Below are positions 7,001 through 13,901 of a stretch of 24,864 bases of DNA, one piece after another. The DNA is taken from the NCBI GenBank assembly GCA_023394045.1, contig JAEXBN010000025.1, positions 1 to 24,864 of the forward strand. The letters run 5' to 3'. A program made the translations under genes and the position numbers. The stretch is from Bacillota bacterium. Its GTDB lineage: Bacteria; Bacillota; Clostridia; Tissierellales; Peptoniphilaceae. The notes beneath the pieces were generated by a model. The model worked only from the letters and a program-made list of their open reading frames with translations, ran no database searches and was not told the origin of the DNA. Numbering within the stretch: the stretch's first letter is position 1; the number at the start of each line of letters is the position of its first letter.

Positions 7001-8379
7001 TCGTTGGCGACAATGTTTCCCCCGTTGATTTCTACGATGGCGGCATCGTTCGGATTTTTCAACAAATTTTTTCCTCGGGCACCGAATAAATCGCCGGCAA
7101 AAATAGCGCCTGCCGCTCCCTTGTTGTGATCGATCATTCCGTTGTTCATCGTAAATTTCGATCCAGGAGCCACGTACACGGCTCCGGCGGAAAGTGGATA
7201 GTCGGCAGTCGATCCGATGGTATTCGATGTAATTCTTCCGCCATTCATGGTAAAGGCGGATCCGCCCTGTACTTTAATGGGTGCCGCGTAGGCCGTCGCA
7301 CTGGATCCATTGGCGATGACACCATTATTCAAAACCAACTCTCCACCCTCTTTGAGGTTGAAGAAAGATCCCTTTCCTCCTTGCGTCGATGTCACTTTTT
7401 CTTTGTTTCCATCAAAGTTGATGGCGTTGTTTTCGTCGCCGAGGGTCAATTTGCCAAGAACCTCGAACAGGGTGTCCTTAAAATCGTCGGCTCGTTTCAC
7501 GACGATGTCTTTTGCTTCGTCAAATGTATAGCGGTATTCCCCCGACCGCGTGCCGATTTCTTCTATATTTTCCTTGGCCTTCTCTTCGGCTTCTTTGCCG
7601 CGGCGTCTGCCCTCTTCAATGACTTCTCTTTGCTTCTCCTCGCCCGCGTCAGCGTAATCTTTCGGCTGTTCCACGGGTTCCGGATCCATCATCGCTTTCT
7701 TTCCGTCTCTCGACGTTAAGGTGATAATTTTGCCCTTGCCGATGGTCAGCGTTTCTTTCATCTCCACGCTTTCCGTCACGACAATGATCGTGGGCTCGCC
7801 ATCTTTTGCCTTTTCGATGGCCGCCTTCAGTTCTTCAAAATTTTTAACTTCGACGGTCACCCCTGCTTGTTCTTTCGGATCGGCTTCACGAAGCTCCTCC
7901 GGACGAAGGGTGGTGCCTTTTTCCAAAACTTCAACTTCTTCAGCTGCTTCGGCTTCCTCGGCTTCTTCTTTCGCCTCTTCTTCGGCGGCTTTTTCCGGCG
8001 CCCCATCCGCGGCATTCCCATCCGCGTTCCCTTCCGTGGCGTTCTTTTCCGCAGCGGCATCGTCTTTTTCGTCCGCCACCGCATCCGAGCGCACTTCTTT
8101 CGGGACATCTTCTCCGAGTGCTTCTTTCGGGGTCTCTTCTCCGAGCGCCGCCTCTATTTTTTCTACAGGCGCTTTTTCCTCTTTCTCTTCTGCGGGAGCT
8201 GGAGCGATTTCTGCTGCCGGTTCTTCTTTCATCCGCGCATGTTCCGCCTCACGCTTGGAAGCCTCTGCCATCGCTTCTCCCACGACGGCAGGACGTTCGA
8301 TCGCCTCATCCGCGTACGCGGTTCCTCCTCCCACAAGAAAAAGCACGAGGAAAAGCAAAAAAATCCTTGCTCTCTTCAT
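4069..8379 (-). CDS. Large wall-anchored surface protein (beta-helix, CnaB-like domain, PPDN stalk, APKTG sorting signal)
   Basis: A 1436-aa secreted protein attached to peptidoglycan by sortase and probably an adhesin. Residues 1-23 are a signal peptide with cleavage after AYA. About 24-160 is a Glu/Ala/Lys-rich low-complexity region. About 165-760 contains repeated GGAVYIS, GGGIYY and NNGMIDHN turns typical of right-handed parallel beta-helices of the pectate-lyase/polymorphic-protein type. About 1039-1150 is CnaB-like (KIKKTWK ... VTFYVLKNGK ... YGIEEEAVEG), a fold that often carries an isopeptide bond. Residues 1335-1386 are 13 copies of PPDN, a rigid stalk. The end is APKTG (1405-1409), a hydrophobic helix and KKRK, an LPXTG-type signal with A for L. 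I chose the ATG at 8379 because GAAGGGAGAAGGG precedes it. The ATG at 8397 has no good site. The promoter is at 8450-8478 and a terminator follows. The ligand is unknown. Confidence 0.9.
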   Translation of the reverse strand: MKRARIFLLFLVLFLVGGGTAYADEAIERPAVVGEAMAEASKREAEHARMKEEPAAEIAPAPAEEKEEKAPVEKIEAALGEETPKEALGEDVPKEVRSDAVADEKDDAAAEKNATEGNADGNAADGAPEKAAEEEAKEEAEEAEAAEEVEVLEKGTTLRPEELREADPKEQAGVTVEVKNFEELKAAIEKAKDGEPTIIVVTESVEMKETLTIGKGKIITLTSRDGKKAMMDPEPVEQPKDYADAGEEKQREVIEEGRRRGKEAEEKAKENIEEIGTRSGEYRYTFDEAKDIVVKRADDFKDTLFEVLGKLTLGDENNAINFDGNKEKVTSTQGGKGSFFNLKEGGELVLNNGVIANGSSATAYAAPIKVQGGSAFTMNGGRITSNTIGSTADYPLSAGAVYVAPGSKFTMNNGMIDHNKGAAGAIFAGDLFGARGKNLLKNPNDAAIVEINGGNIVANEARGEFRLAGGIAVYCGGTLQINDGIFAGNVNGSTGGAVYISDAFIFRYDNTLGAEEAFTLKNYQKYLEENKAEAVIRGGLIYDNKADNNAGGFYVDSETVKFQRVMILDNHAGNFGGGIYYSFPPRVNKLEHLLITENNAAVGFMSEQDAYFGGPGNGGGLWNCPTGYVHLGDGHSVYIYNNQAAGKGDDLSLTKKVHSFKLDNEQIKDQFYSHVSPVTEGKNLIKYINDAGEVVIPDHLSYTDDWMHLRTVYSDALVKEAWSNSYVFVLGNSARYGGGVGSNANMETPNDEGNVDFTFKKKWDEGIDKKEYEDKDLYVDIFIVPADVDEVYVRSQYGNDNNLYKYGEVLLNKDNDWQTRFSQWKKTTYNDLPVARDNGLPFTDEELAERGMKYLIVERETGYAVRVEKKEKGASTQYGKVTITKGTSKKYSDYEEKHGADFYFYELHQDGTATYMGKSTRLGDDTSVHSEFSHPLLNNPFVGADYYNGDEENVRYLVENGEGWVDANWTGYPNDAGAYAIFVEKTEGGIKFYVPYLWTQSGDEGDDDSGLILDHKKEGGPLVKETYGYEFTLYNAPYAEAKIKKTWKMLTEEEIRKALGEGAKDAAVKNRELPDAVTFYVLKNGKRIIIDYKRGEDGKVDPVYKTVTLTKAEGWEGRITELDPVLLEKGAYGIEEEAVEGFQGSYHFQRMLKPAEEKEDHRVHIQFRLEKKDAYVDEDGRNVATGPFETFMGDVTVRLIIDEKTADTKVLKWLFQTDDEYGFTYYWMDADNIRFGYDEGKEITVDGKGRPVKVKYYNSLKNDVGYKNLTLNLYLKKDEDGVYALYVPNVLAKGNFVRVFEIVDENDNIIDAFYPIKAVEPIYEAIFEATNQELPPDNPPDNPPDNPPDNPPDNPPDNPPDNPPDNPPDNPPDNPPDNPPDNPPDNPPEEPPHVPPVTPPGDSEAPKTGMPFVGGYVVMALCSSLGLAYMKKRKAE
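4216..4377. repeat. 12-bp tandem repeat encoding the PPDN stalk
   Basis: Thirteen consecutive 12-bp units of the form GGNGGRTTRTCC (as read on the + strand) encode Pro-Pro-Asp-Asn in the - strand gene. Units differ at synonymous positions (GGC/GGA/GGT, GTT/ATT, GTC/ATC), so the array is not a perfect recent amplification. The number of units may vary between strains and change the length of the stalk. Confidence 0.9.
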
Positions 8380-8449
8380 CCCTTCTCCCTTCTTCATTCC
8401 AAAACTTTCTTAAAATATCCTAGACGAATCCCTTTTTAAATTACCTTTA

Positions 8450-8478
8450 ATAGTATCTCTTCCAGCTGTTCTTGTCAA
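8450..8478 (-). promoter_or_regulatory. Sigma-A-type promoter of the surface-protein gene
   Basis: On the - strand, TTGACA (8473-8478) and TACTAT (8450-8455) are separated by exactly 17 bases. Transcription should start near 8443, giving an untranslated leader of about 65 bases before the ATG at 8379. No obvious terminator separates it from the methyltransferase gene upstream, so some read-through is possible. Confidence 0.75.
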
Positions 8479-8548
8479 TGGCACAATCCGTTTGTTTTGA
8501 GCACGGTGTCCCATCTCTTTGACCTATTGGATGACATGCGTTGCGCGC

Positions 8549-9766
8549 TTAGACCACCTGAAAGAGAAAAAATTTCAGATAATCGGTTTCAGGGATTCCC
8601 AGTCGAATGGGATGATCCGGCGCTTGCTGGCGTGCTTCAATCTGCCGCAGCGACACGTGCGCTTCTTTCGCCGCCTCTTCCACCGCACGCAGGAAACGAG
8701 GGGTGTCCATAAAATGGCTGCAGGAACAGGTGGCGAGATAGCCGCCGCGCATCAGAAGCCTCATCGCCTCACGGTTCAGCCGCCGATATCCCTTTTCCGC
8801 CACCGGAATGGCCGACCGGGATTTGGCAAAGGCCGGAGGATCCAAAATAATAAAATCATAAGGATGCTTTTTGCTGGAGAGGGATTCCTCCAAAAAATCA
8901 AACACGTCCGATGCCGTCCACGTGATCTTGTCCTGCAAGCCATTCAACGCCGCGTTTCTTGATGCCATCTCAAGCGCTTCATTTGAAACATCCACTGCAT
9001 CGACATGAACCGCCCCGCCGGCTGCGGCATTCAGCGCAAATGCGCCGGTATGGGTGCAACAATCCAAGACGTTCATCCCCTGGGCAAGATCCCTCACACG
9101 CCGACGGTTATACTTCTGATCCAAAAAAAATCCCGTCTTCTGTCCATTCTCCACATCGACGAAAAAACGCAGATTATTTTCCACAATCTCCGTGGTCGTT
9201 TCTGCGGGATGAGACACACCAAACCATCCCTTTCCCTGCATCAAACCTTCCTTGTCGCGCAGTCCATCATCGTTGCGTTCATATAATCCGCGCACCGGGC
9301 TCCCTTCCTCTTCCAGCACCTCCATTAGGATTGGAAACAGTTCTTTTTTGCGCTGTTCCATCCCATAAGAAAGCGTCTGTGCCACAAGAAGATCCTCAAA
9401 TTTATCAACGGTCAATCCCGGAAATTCATCCGCTTCTCCAAAAATCAGCCGGCACGCATTAAAATCCTTCCCCATCACCTTTTTTCGATACTTGATCGCA
9501 TAACGAAAACGACGCTCCCAAAAAGCGTGATCAAACCGATCATTCGCGTTCCGCGATACCAACCGAATGCGAATGCGGCTTTCATTGCTGAGCAGCCCCG
9601 TTCCCAGATAGCGTCCTTTTTCGCTGAGCACATCCACCAGCGCCCCATTCTCCTCTGCCTCGCCGGAGCGAATTTCATCCTCATAGACCCATGGATGCCC
9701 GGTTTTCAACCAGTTCTCGCCTTTCCGGCTGATACGGTATTCAGGAAAAGATCGTCTTGTTTTCAT
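8549..9766 (-). CDS. rlmI: RlmI-like class I SAM-dependent rRNA (cytosine-C5) methyltransferase
   Basis: A 405-aa cytoplasmic enzyme of the RlmI/YccW family, whose E. coli member methylates C1962 of 23S rRNA at carbon 5. An N-terminal PUA-type RNA-binding region spans about residues 8-75 (GHPWVYEDEI). A middle domain includes GQKTGFFLDQKYNR near 208. The Rossmann methyltransferase domain has VLDCCTHTGAFALNAA (about 234-249) as the SAM loop, LDPPAFAKS (309-317) as motif IV and TCSCS (347-351) as the Cys-containing motif VI. Numbering here is from the ATG at 9769. Two ATGs are adjacent (9769, 9766). The second has AGAGG at a better 5-base spacing and was chosen. Length is normal for the family. 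The gene appears monocistronic, with a promoter at 9800-9829. Exact target specificity is inferred from the family. Confidence 0.88.
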   Translation of the reverse strand: MKTRRSFPEYRISRKGENWLKTGHPWVYEDEIRSGEAEENGALVDVLSEKGRYLGTGLLSNESRIRIRLVSRNANDRFDHAFWERRFRYAIKYRKKVMGKDFNACRLIFGEADEFPGLTVDKFEDLLVAQTLSYGMEQRKKELFPILMEVLEEEGSPVRGLYERNDDGLRDKEGLMQGKGWFGVSHPAETTTEIVENNLRFFVDVENGQKTGFFLDQKYNRRRVRDLAQGMNVLDCCTHTGAFALNAAAGGAVHVDAVDVSNEALEMASRNAALNGLQDKITWTASDVFDFLEESLSSKKHPYDFIILDPPAFAKSRSAIPVAEKGYRRLNREAMRLLMRGGYLATCSCSHFMDTPRFLRAVEEAAKEAHVSLRQIEARQQAPDHPIRLGIPETDYLKFFLFQVV

Positions 9767-9799
9767 CATTGCCTCTTTTCAAAAATTCAGGATTGTCTC

Positions 9800-9829
9800 A
9801 TCATAATAAATTTTGAATTCATTTGACAA
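9800..9829 (-). promoter_or_regulatory. Promoter of the RlmI-like gene, overlapping the divergent T-box promoter
   Basis: On the - strand, TTGTCA (9824-9829) and TATGAT (9800-9805) are 18 bases apart. The -35 hexamer lies on the same bases as the + strand TTGACA at 9823-9828, so the two promoters are back to back and probably exclude each other's polymerase. Confidence 0.55.
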
Positions 9830-9851
9830 GAAACCCTTGCGTCTGTAAAAT
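9823..9851 (+). promoter_or_regulatory. Sigma-A-type promoter of the T-box/amino-acid transporter operon
   Basis: TTGACA (9823-9828) and TAAAAT (9846-9851) are separated by exactly 17 bases. Transcription would start near 9858, giving a leader of about 300 bases that holds the T-box. Confidence 0.8.
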
Positions 9852-9857
9852 AGCGAA

Positions 9858-10104
9858 AGAAAAAAATGGAAAAAAGGCGGATGAGGAAATCTGATGTCTG
9901 AAGCCCCAGCGAGTCCCGATGGGTGGAAGGGGATGGCGGAACACATCCAGATCGCGCCTCGGAGCTGGTTCGGCGCTAGTCGGACACGGGTTCGCCCGTT
10001 ATCGCGTCTGAGTCTAGAACTCGATAAGGTCTATTCTGCGAAGGATGGATAAATGAGGGTGGTACCACGAGCAATCGTCCCTGTCGGACGGGTGCTCTTT
10101 TTTT
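9858..10104 (+). promoter_or_regulatory. T-box riboswitch leader with terminator
   Basis: The invariant T-box AGGGTGGTACCACG is at 10056-10069. It is followed by a terminator: GAGCA (10069-10073) and GTCC (10077-10080) pair with GGAC (10086-10089) and TGCTC (10093-10097), then a T7 run at 10098-10104. Upstream, about 9877-9955 forms stem I with an AGCGAG bulge and a GGGTGGAA apical segment. Hairpins at about 9956-9985 and 10000-10020 fit stems II and III. Uncharged tRNA pairs with a specifier codon and with TGGT, opening the terminator so the transporter is made. The best specifier candidate is CAC (His) at 9942-9944, after GGAA and before ATCC. The T in TGGT predicts a tRNA ending A73, unlike usual bacterial tRNA-His, so the amino acid is unsettled. 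A T-box ahead of a polar amino-acid transporter is a known arrangement for His, Arg, Met and others. Confidence 0.92.
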
Positions 10105-10163
10105 ATTCCATCGTTTTGAGCACCGGTAAGCGGCATCGCCGCAGGAAGAGAAAGAGAGGACGT

Positions 10164-10886
10164 ATGAACCAATTTCTCGCGGATATTCAATACAACCTCA
10201 TCGCGGATCATCGCTGGCATTACCTCATTGATGGATTGCAGACGACCCTTCTGGTCACCGTCTTTTCCGTCATCATCGGCATCACATTTGGATTTCTTCT
10301 CGCTCTGATCCGCAGCGCCCATCGCGACCTGCAGCCCAAATGGAATACGCCCACCGGCTTTCTGTTTAACCTCGCCAATAAAATCGCCTCCATTTTTATC
10401 ACGATCATTCGCGGAACGCCCAGCATGATCCAGCTCTTAATGATGTTCAACATCTTTCTGGCTGCCGTCGATAATTTGCCTCTGGTCTGCATTCTGACCT
10501 TTGGTTTGAACAGCTCCGCTTATGTCTCCGAAATTTTCCGCGCCGGTCTGCAGTCGGTGCCCGCCGGACAAGTCGAAGCCGCTCGCTCCCTCGGTCTGTC
10601 CTACGCTGAAACGCTGCGCAAGGTTGTCATGCCTCAGGCCTTCAAGCTCAGCCTGCCGCCGCTGGGCAACGAAGTCATCACCCTGTTCAAAGAAACCTCG
10701 ATCAGCGGCACCATCGGGCTCATTGATGTGACCCGCGGCGCCAGCATCATCATCACCAAAACCTTCCAGGCATCCATTCCCTATTTCGCTGCCGCGCTGA
10801 TCTACCTCTTCTTTGTCCTTCTGCTGGAACGCCTGTTCAATACGTTAGAAAAGAGGACCATGTATGCTTACCATTCGGAATCTTGA
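10164..10886 (+). CDS. Polar amino-acid ABC transporter permease (HisM/GlnP family)
   Basis: A 240-aa inner-membrane permease with about five hydrophobic segments. The hallmark cytoplasmic EAA loop is clear (SEIFRAGLQSVPAGQVEAAR, followed by SLG). It couples to the ATPase encoded next. The substrate is an amino acid chosen by a binding protein that is not in this window. The leader T-box suggests which class (see that entry). I start it at ATG 10164, after AGAGAGGA at 10153-10160. The upstream in-frame ATG at 10053 lies inside the T-box and is not a real start. Its last 23 bases overlap the ATPase gene, so the two are translationally coupled. Confidence 0.93.
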   Translation: MNQFLADIQYNLIADHRWHYLIDGLQTTLLVTVFSVIIGITFGFLLALIRSAHRDLQPKWNTPTGFLFNLANKIASIFITIIRGTPSMIQLLMMFNIFLAAVDNLPLVCILTFGLNSSAYVSEIFRAGLQSVPAGQVEAARSLGLSYAETLRKVVMPQAFKLSLPPLGNEVITLFKETSISGTIGLIDVTRGASIIITKTFQASIPYFAAALIYLFFVLLLERLFNTLEKRTMYAYHSES

Positions 10887-11589
10887 AAAAACGTTCGGTT
10901 CGTTGCAAGTCTTCAAAGGAATTGATCTCGATGTGCATGATGGTGAGAAAATCGTCATCATCGGTCCGTCCGGAAGCGGAAAATCAACCTTGCTGCGCTG
11001 CATGAACCTTCTCGAAACGCCGACCGCCGGAACGATTACATTGGATGGTGTTGTGGTCAACGATAAAAAAACCGACATCAACGCCATCCGGCAAAAAATG
11101 GGCATGGTCTTCCAAGGCTTTCATCTATTTGCCAATAAAAATATTTTGGAAAATCTCACCCTGGCGCCCCTGACTAAAAAGCTGATGAGCAAAGCGGAAG
11201 CCGAAGCCAAGGCGCGGGAACTGCTGCATCGAATCGGGCTTCCGGATAAAGAGAAGATGTTCCCCAGCCAGCTCTCCGGCGGACAGCAACAGCGCATCGC
11301 CATCGCCCGCGCTCTGATGATGAATCCGGAGATGATCCTCTTCGATGAGCCCACCTCCGCTCTGGATCCGGAAATGGTGAATGGCGTTCTTGATCTGATG
11401 AGAGAACTCGCCAACGATGGCATGACCATGGTGGTCGTCACGCACGAAATGGGCTTCGCCCGGGAAGTCGCCAATCGAATCATCTTTATGGATGGCGGAA
11501 CCATCGTCGAAGAAAGCGACCACCCCGTAGACTTCTTTGCGCATCCTAAAGAAGAGCGGACAAAACAATTCTTATCGAACGTTTTGTAA
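10864..11589 (+). CDS. Polar amino-acid ABC transporter ATP-binding protein (GlnQ/HisP family)
   Basis: A 241-aa ATPase that powers the permease. Walker A is GPSGSGKST (34-42), the Q-loop VFQGFHLF, the signature LSGGQQQR, Walker B ILFDEPTSALDP and the switch His in VVTHEMGFA. Length and motif order match GlnQ/HisP/ArtP enzymes. It starts at ATG 10864, inside the permease gene (23-base overlap), with AGAGGA just upstream. It is the last gene of the T-box operon and is followed by a hairpin. No substrate-binding protein gene follows, as there would be in many hisXYZ or artPQ operons. Confidence 0.94.
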   Translation: MLTIRNLEKTFGSLQVFKGIDLDVHDGEKIVIIGPSGSGKSTLLRCMNLLETPTAGTITLDGVVVNDKKTDINAIRQKMGMVFQGFHLFANKNILENLTLAPLTKKLMSKAEAEAKARELLHRIGLPDKEKMFPSQLSGGQQQRIAIARALMMNPEMILFDEPTSALDPEMVNGVLDLMRELANDGMTMVVVTHEMGFAREVANRIIFMDGGTIVEESDHPVDFFAHPKEERTKQFLSNVL

Positions 11590-11592
11590 ATG

Positions 11593-11630
11593 AAAAAAAA
11601 CCGCAAGAAGGCAAAAACTTGCGGGTTCTT
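11593..11630. terminator. Bidirectional intrinsic terminator
   Basis: CCGCAAG (11601-11607) pairs with CTTGCGG (11618-11624). On the - strand the stem is followed by T8 (the A-run 11593-11600), a strong terminator for the secreted-protein gene. On the + strand it is followed by GTTCTTCTC, a weaker one for the ATPase gene. Confidence 0.8.
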
Positions 11631-11666
11631 CTCATCTTGATCATCAAGGTAAGGTAATATGACGGT

Positions 11667-12359
11667 TTACATCACTGCATCAAAGATTCGTGTCTCTGTT
11701 CTCATGTAGGTATTATGCGCTGAATCTGAATAAAAGTTAATTACCTCTTTATACTTTGGACGAAGGCGATTGGTATCATCAACATATTCTGTGACGGTAT
11801 AATAAATAGTATGCAAATTTCGTTCAAAAATATTCGCAGCTGCTCCAATCAAAAAAGCTGCTGTCCACGGCAACCCCGAAATATTTGCAATTGCCGCCGC
11901 TAATCCAGCTGCAATGGCTCCAATCGTCATTACTTCAAAAGAATTATCTCCCCTGTAGCTTTTACGGTATCTCCATGACTCTCCTGTCAATACCATATCT
12001 ATACTACCGTCATCAAAAGCGTTACTGAGACTACTAAAAGCAATACTAATATTTCCTTCGCTGCTTTGGATCTGATAAGAAAGGCGATCCACCCATCTCC
12101 ATTCATGCTGGACGTATTCATATTTCTCAGTGAATACTGATTTCTGATCGTCAGAAATCATATCAACATTTTTGTATTGTTTACCGTGATCAAAATACGT
12201 ATATTCCAGCCGATTCTTTGCATGTAAAAGCATATGCGTATCCCTCAACTGATGGGATGACTGCACCGGTTGATCATACAATGCAGATGCCGCTAATGCA
12301 CTTCCCTGATAAGAGACCAATAAGACGCCTGCCAACAGAAGACTCACTAACTTTTTCAT
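11667..12359 (-). CDS. Secreted protein of unknown function with Gly/Ala-rich hydrophobic segment
   Basis: A 230-aa protein starting at an ATG with a near-ideal AAAGGAGG site 5-6 bases upstream. Residues 1-23 are a signal peptide, likely cut after ALA. Residues 24-140 are polar and aromatic-rich. Residues 144-178 are strongly hydrophobic and rich in Gly and Ala with small-residue spacing (TIGAIAAGLAAAIANISG, then LPW and FLIGAAANIF), as in pore-forming peptides or glycine-zipper hairpins. The tail is polar with many Tyr. I do not recognise the family. The hydrophobic segment could insert in a membrane or be a buried core. A perfect TATAAT at 12387-12392 lies upstream. It is divergent to a small membrane protein gene, with only 76 bases between starts. 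Confidence 0.75.
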   Translation of the reverse strand: MKKLVSLLLAGVLLVSYQGSALAASALYDQPVQSSHQLRDTHMLLHAKNRLEYTYFDHGKQYKNVDMISDDQKSVFTEKYEYVQHEWRWVDRLSYQIQSSEGNISIAFSSLSNAFDDGSIDMVLTGESWRYRKSYRGDNSFEVMTIGAIAAGLAAAIANISGLPWTAAFLIGAAANIFERNLHTIYYTVTEYVDDTNRLRPKYKEVINFYSDSAHNTYMRTETRIFDAVM

Positions 12360-12386
12360 ATTAACCTCCTTTTCTGATATACTCTC

Positions 12387-12392
12387 ATTATA
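12387..12392 (-). promoter_or_regulatory. -10 element of the secreted-protein gene
   Basis: A perfect TATAAT on the - strand, 27 bases before the ATG. No good TTGACA-like -35 is visible at 16-18 bases, so an activator or another recognition feature may be needed. Confidence 0.5.
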
Positions 12393-12435
12393 TTTAAGAT
12401 GCCTTTTTAATGTTATATCGCAAAAGGAGACTGAT

Positions 12436-12645
12436 ATGAATAAAAATTTGCGAGGCTATCTGCTGACGACTGCCGCATATCTGCTTTTTATCTTCGGATA
12501 TGATTACTTGGTAAAAACACACGGTGATCTTCCTTTCTTTTACTCGTTTCTTCCAATCATCGGATTTACAGTGGCCTACTTTCGCAAAGAAAAGAAGCGT
12601 AAAGAGGAAGAACAAGTCTCTAGCCCCGCCCACAAAGAAGAATAA
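12436..12645 (+). CDS. Small two-helix membrane protein (69 aa)
   Basis: A 69-aa protein with AAGGAG at 12424-12429 before the ATG. Hydrophobic segments cover about residues 7-25 and 33-49. The C-terminal third is charged (KEKKRKEEEQ) and cytoplasmic by the positive-inside rule. No family is recognised. It is transcribed away from the secreted-protein gene across a 76-base shared promoter region. Size and topology resemble bacteriocin immunity proteins, but also many unrelated small membrane proteins, so function is open. Confidence 0.7.
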   Translation: MNKNLRGYLLTTAAYLLFIFGYDYLVKTHGDLPFFYSFLPIIGFTVAYFRKEKKRKEEEQVSSPAHKEE

Positions 12646-12732
12646 CCTACGCTCTAAACGCACGTCGCTCCAACACCTTTGTATATGAAAAGGCGTCCCC
12701 GGAGAGCGCGCTGAATCTGAAAACGGTGAAAC

Positions 12733-12757
12733 GAAAAAAAATCACGGATTCACGATT
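12733..12757 (-). terminator. Terminator of the C39-like peptidase gene
   Basis: On the - strand AATCGTG and CGTGATT (12740-12757) form a 7-bp stem with two G-U pairs around AATC, followed by a T-run (the A's at 12734-12740). It begins one base after the peptidase stop codon. Confidence 0.6.
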
Positions 12758-12758
12758 C

Positions 12759-13901
12759 TCATTTCCATCTGACGTACCATGTCGATGTGATATCGTCGGC
12801 ATAACGCGTTTTGAAAAAGTGAGAAAAGCTGGTATCCCACTGCGTCCCCACACGGATATAGTTTCCATCGCTGCATTCCTGATAGCCCACGGCAAAAAAA
12901 GCGTGCGAGCCATCTTGCCCATTAAAATGTTTAATGTCCGCTCCCATATAAAACGGATTCCCATTGTCCACATTGCGTTTCACCCACGCCCAATCAAAAC
13001 CCGGATGATCCTCGCTTCCGGCAGGAGACGTAAACCGTTCTTCTTTGCAATACCTCAGCAAACCGCGATAGGCATTTCTTGAGTAGGTCCCGGTCTCCGT
13101 TGTCCCCATGTATTGATATAGCTTTTGAAAAGTCTGTTGCAACGTGGTATCGGAAGCGGGATACAAAGCATCAATCCCCCGACATTCATGCCAATATTTT
13201 AGAATATTCACGCCACAGGTCGGCGCGCATACGCCCTCGGACGAGAAATCCTCCATGACAACCGGAAGGTAGCCTTCTTTCCAAAGATTCGCAACATATT
13301 TATTAGAGTACACCACTTGTTCCTTTGATAAGGCAGAGCGCGAAGAGAACAAACGGGTGCCGCTCTCATTGACTTGACGATACATATGCTGAATGGAGGC
13401 TTCAATCTCCGCTTTTTCATCGGTACAATCGACCGTCCGATCCATTGAAAACAGACGATCCTGTTCTTTGCGGTAAGCGCGGAGCAATCCGGAAAAAACC
13501 AATCGGTTTTCATCCGATGAAGAAAATTCTTGCATACTGTGACCATCGATGAGATATTCGCCGTCGTAGCCAAATTCCATCATATCCCATGCCCCGGTTG
13601 AGGGATCGAGCGCCACGCGAAGATAGCCGCTCATCTTGCCTTCTGTCGCCAGGTTAATGATTACGCCATTCAACTGGTCTTCTAAATCAAAAGTAGGAAT
13701 CAGCGTCTCTATTTTCGTCGCGTCCGTCCACGATGAGGTTTCATCGTAAGCAGCCTGACGATCGATCATGCTTTGCGCCTCTTGTATCAGCGCGTCCATT
13801 TGTGAATCCGAAGCCCATGGCGATGCTTCTGCGGGATGCCCGCACAGAACAACCAAAAAGATCAAAATCATCAGCCCCAGCAGCCGTTGATGTTTACGCA
13901 T
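12759..13901 (-). CDS. Secreted C39-like cysteine peptidase
   Basis: A 380-aa exported protein. Residues 1-26 are a signal peptide (hydrophobic core LMILIFLVVL, likely cut after AEA). The N-terminal half shows no known domain. The C-terminal half (about 210-380) fits the peptidase C39-like/papain-like group: Cys225 in CAPTCGVNILKYW, His333 in GSHAFFAVGY and Asp356 in GTQWDTSF form the probable triad. No transporter domain is fused, so it is not a bacteriocin exporter. It probably acts on an extracellular or wall peptide. The ATG at 13901 was chosen because it opens the signal peptide. The extension up to 14000 lies inside the yfhO coding region. Its start overlaps the yfhO stop by 8 bases (ATGCGTAA), so the two are coupled. 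Confidence 0.8.
   Translation of the reverse strand: MRKHQRLLGLMILIFLVVLCGHPAEASPWASDSQMDALIQEAQSMIDRQAAYDETSSWTDATKIETLIPTFDLEDQLNGVIINLATEGKMSGYLRVALDPSTGAWDMMEFGYDGEYLIDGHSMQEFSSSDENRLVFSGLLRAYRKEQDRLFSMDRTVDCTDEKAEIEASIQHMYRQVNESGTRLFSSRSALSKEQVVYSNKYVANLWKEGYLPVVMEDFSSEGVCAPTCGVNILKYWHECRGIDALYPASDTTLQQTFQKLYQYMGTTETGTYSRNAYRGLLRYCKEERFTSPAGSEDHPGFDWAWVKRNVDNGNPFYMGADIKHFNGQDGSHAFFAVGYQECSDGNYIRVGTQWDTSFSHFFKTRYADDITSTWYVRWK

Noticed and set aside
7721..8439. Several + strand frames rich in Ser/Phe/Ala opposite the surface-protein N-terminus
   Set aside because: They are reverse images of the Glu/Ala/Lys-rich low-complexity region and have no independent support.
9901..10070. Possible tRNA or other structured RNA gene
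   Set aside because: The hairpins are explained by T-box stems I-III. There is no cloverleaf or CCA end, and the T-box motif plus terminator are decisive.
10053..10163. N-terminal extension of the amino-acid permease
   Set aside because: It would be translated from within the T-box and terminator; the ATG at 10164 has its own ribosome binding site and fits the family N-terminus.
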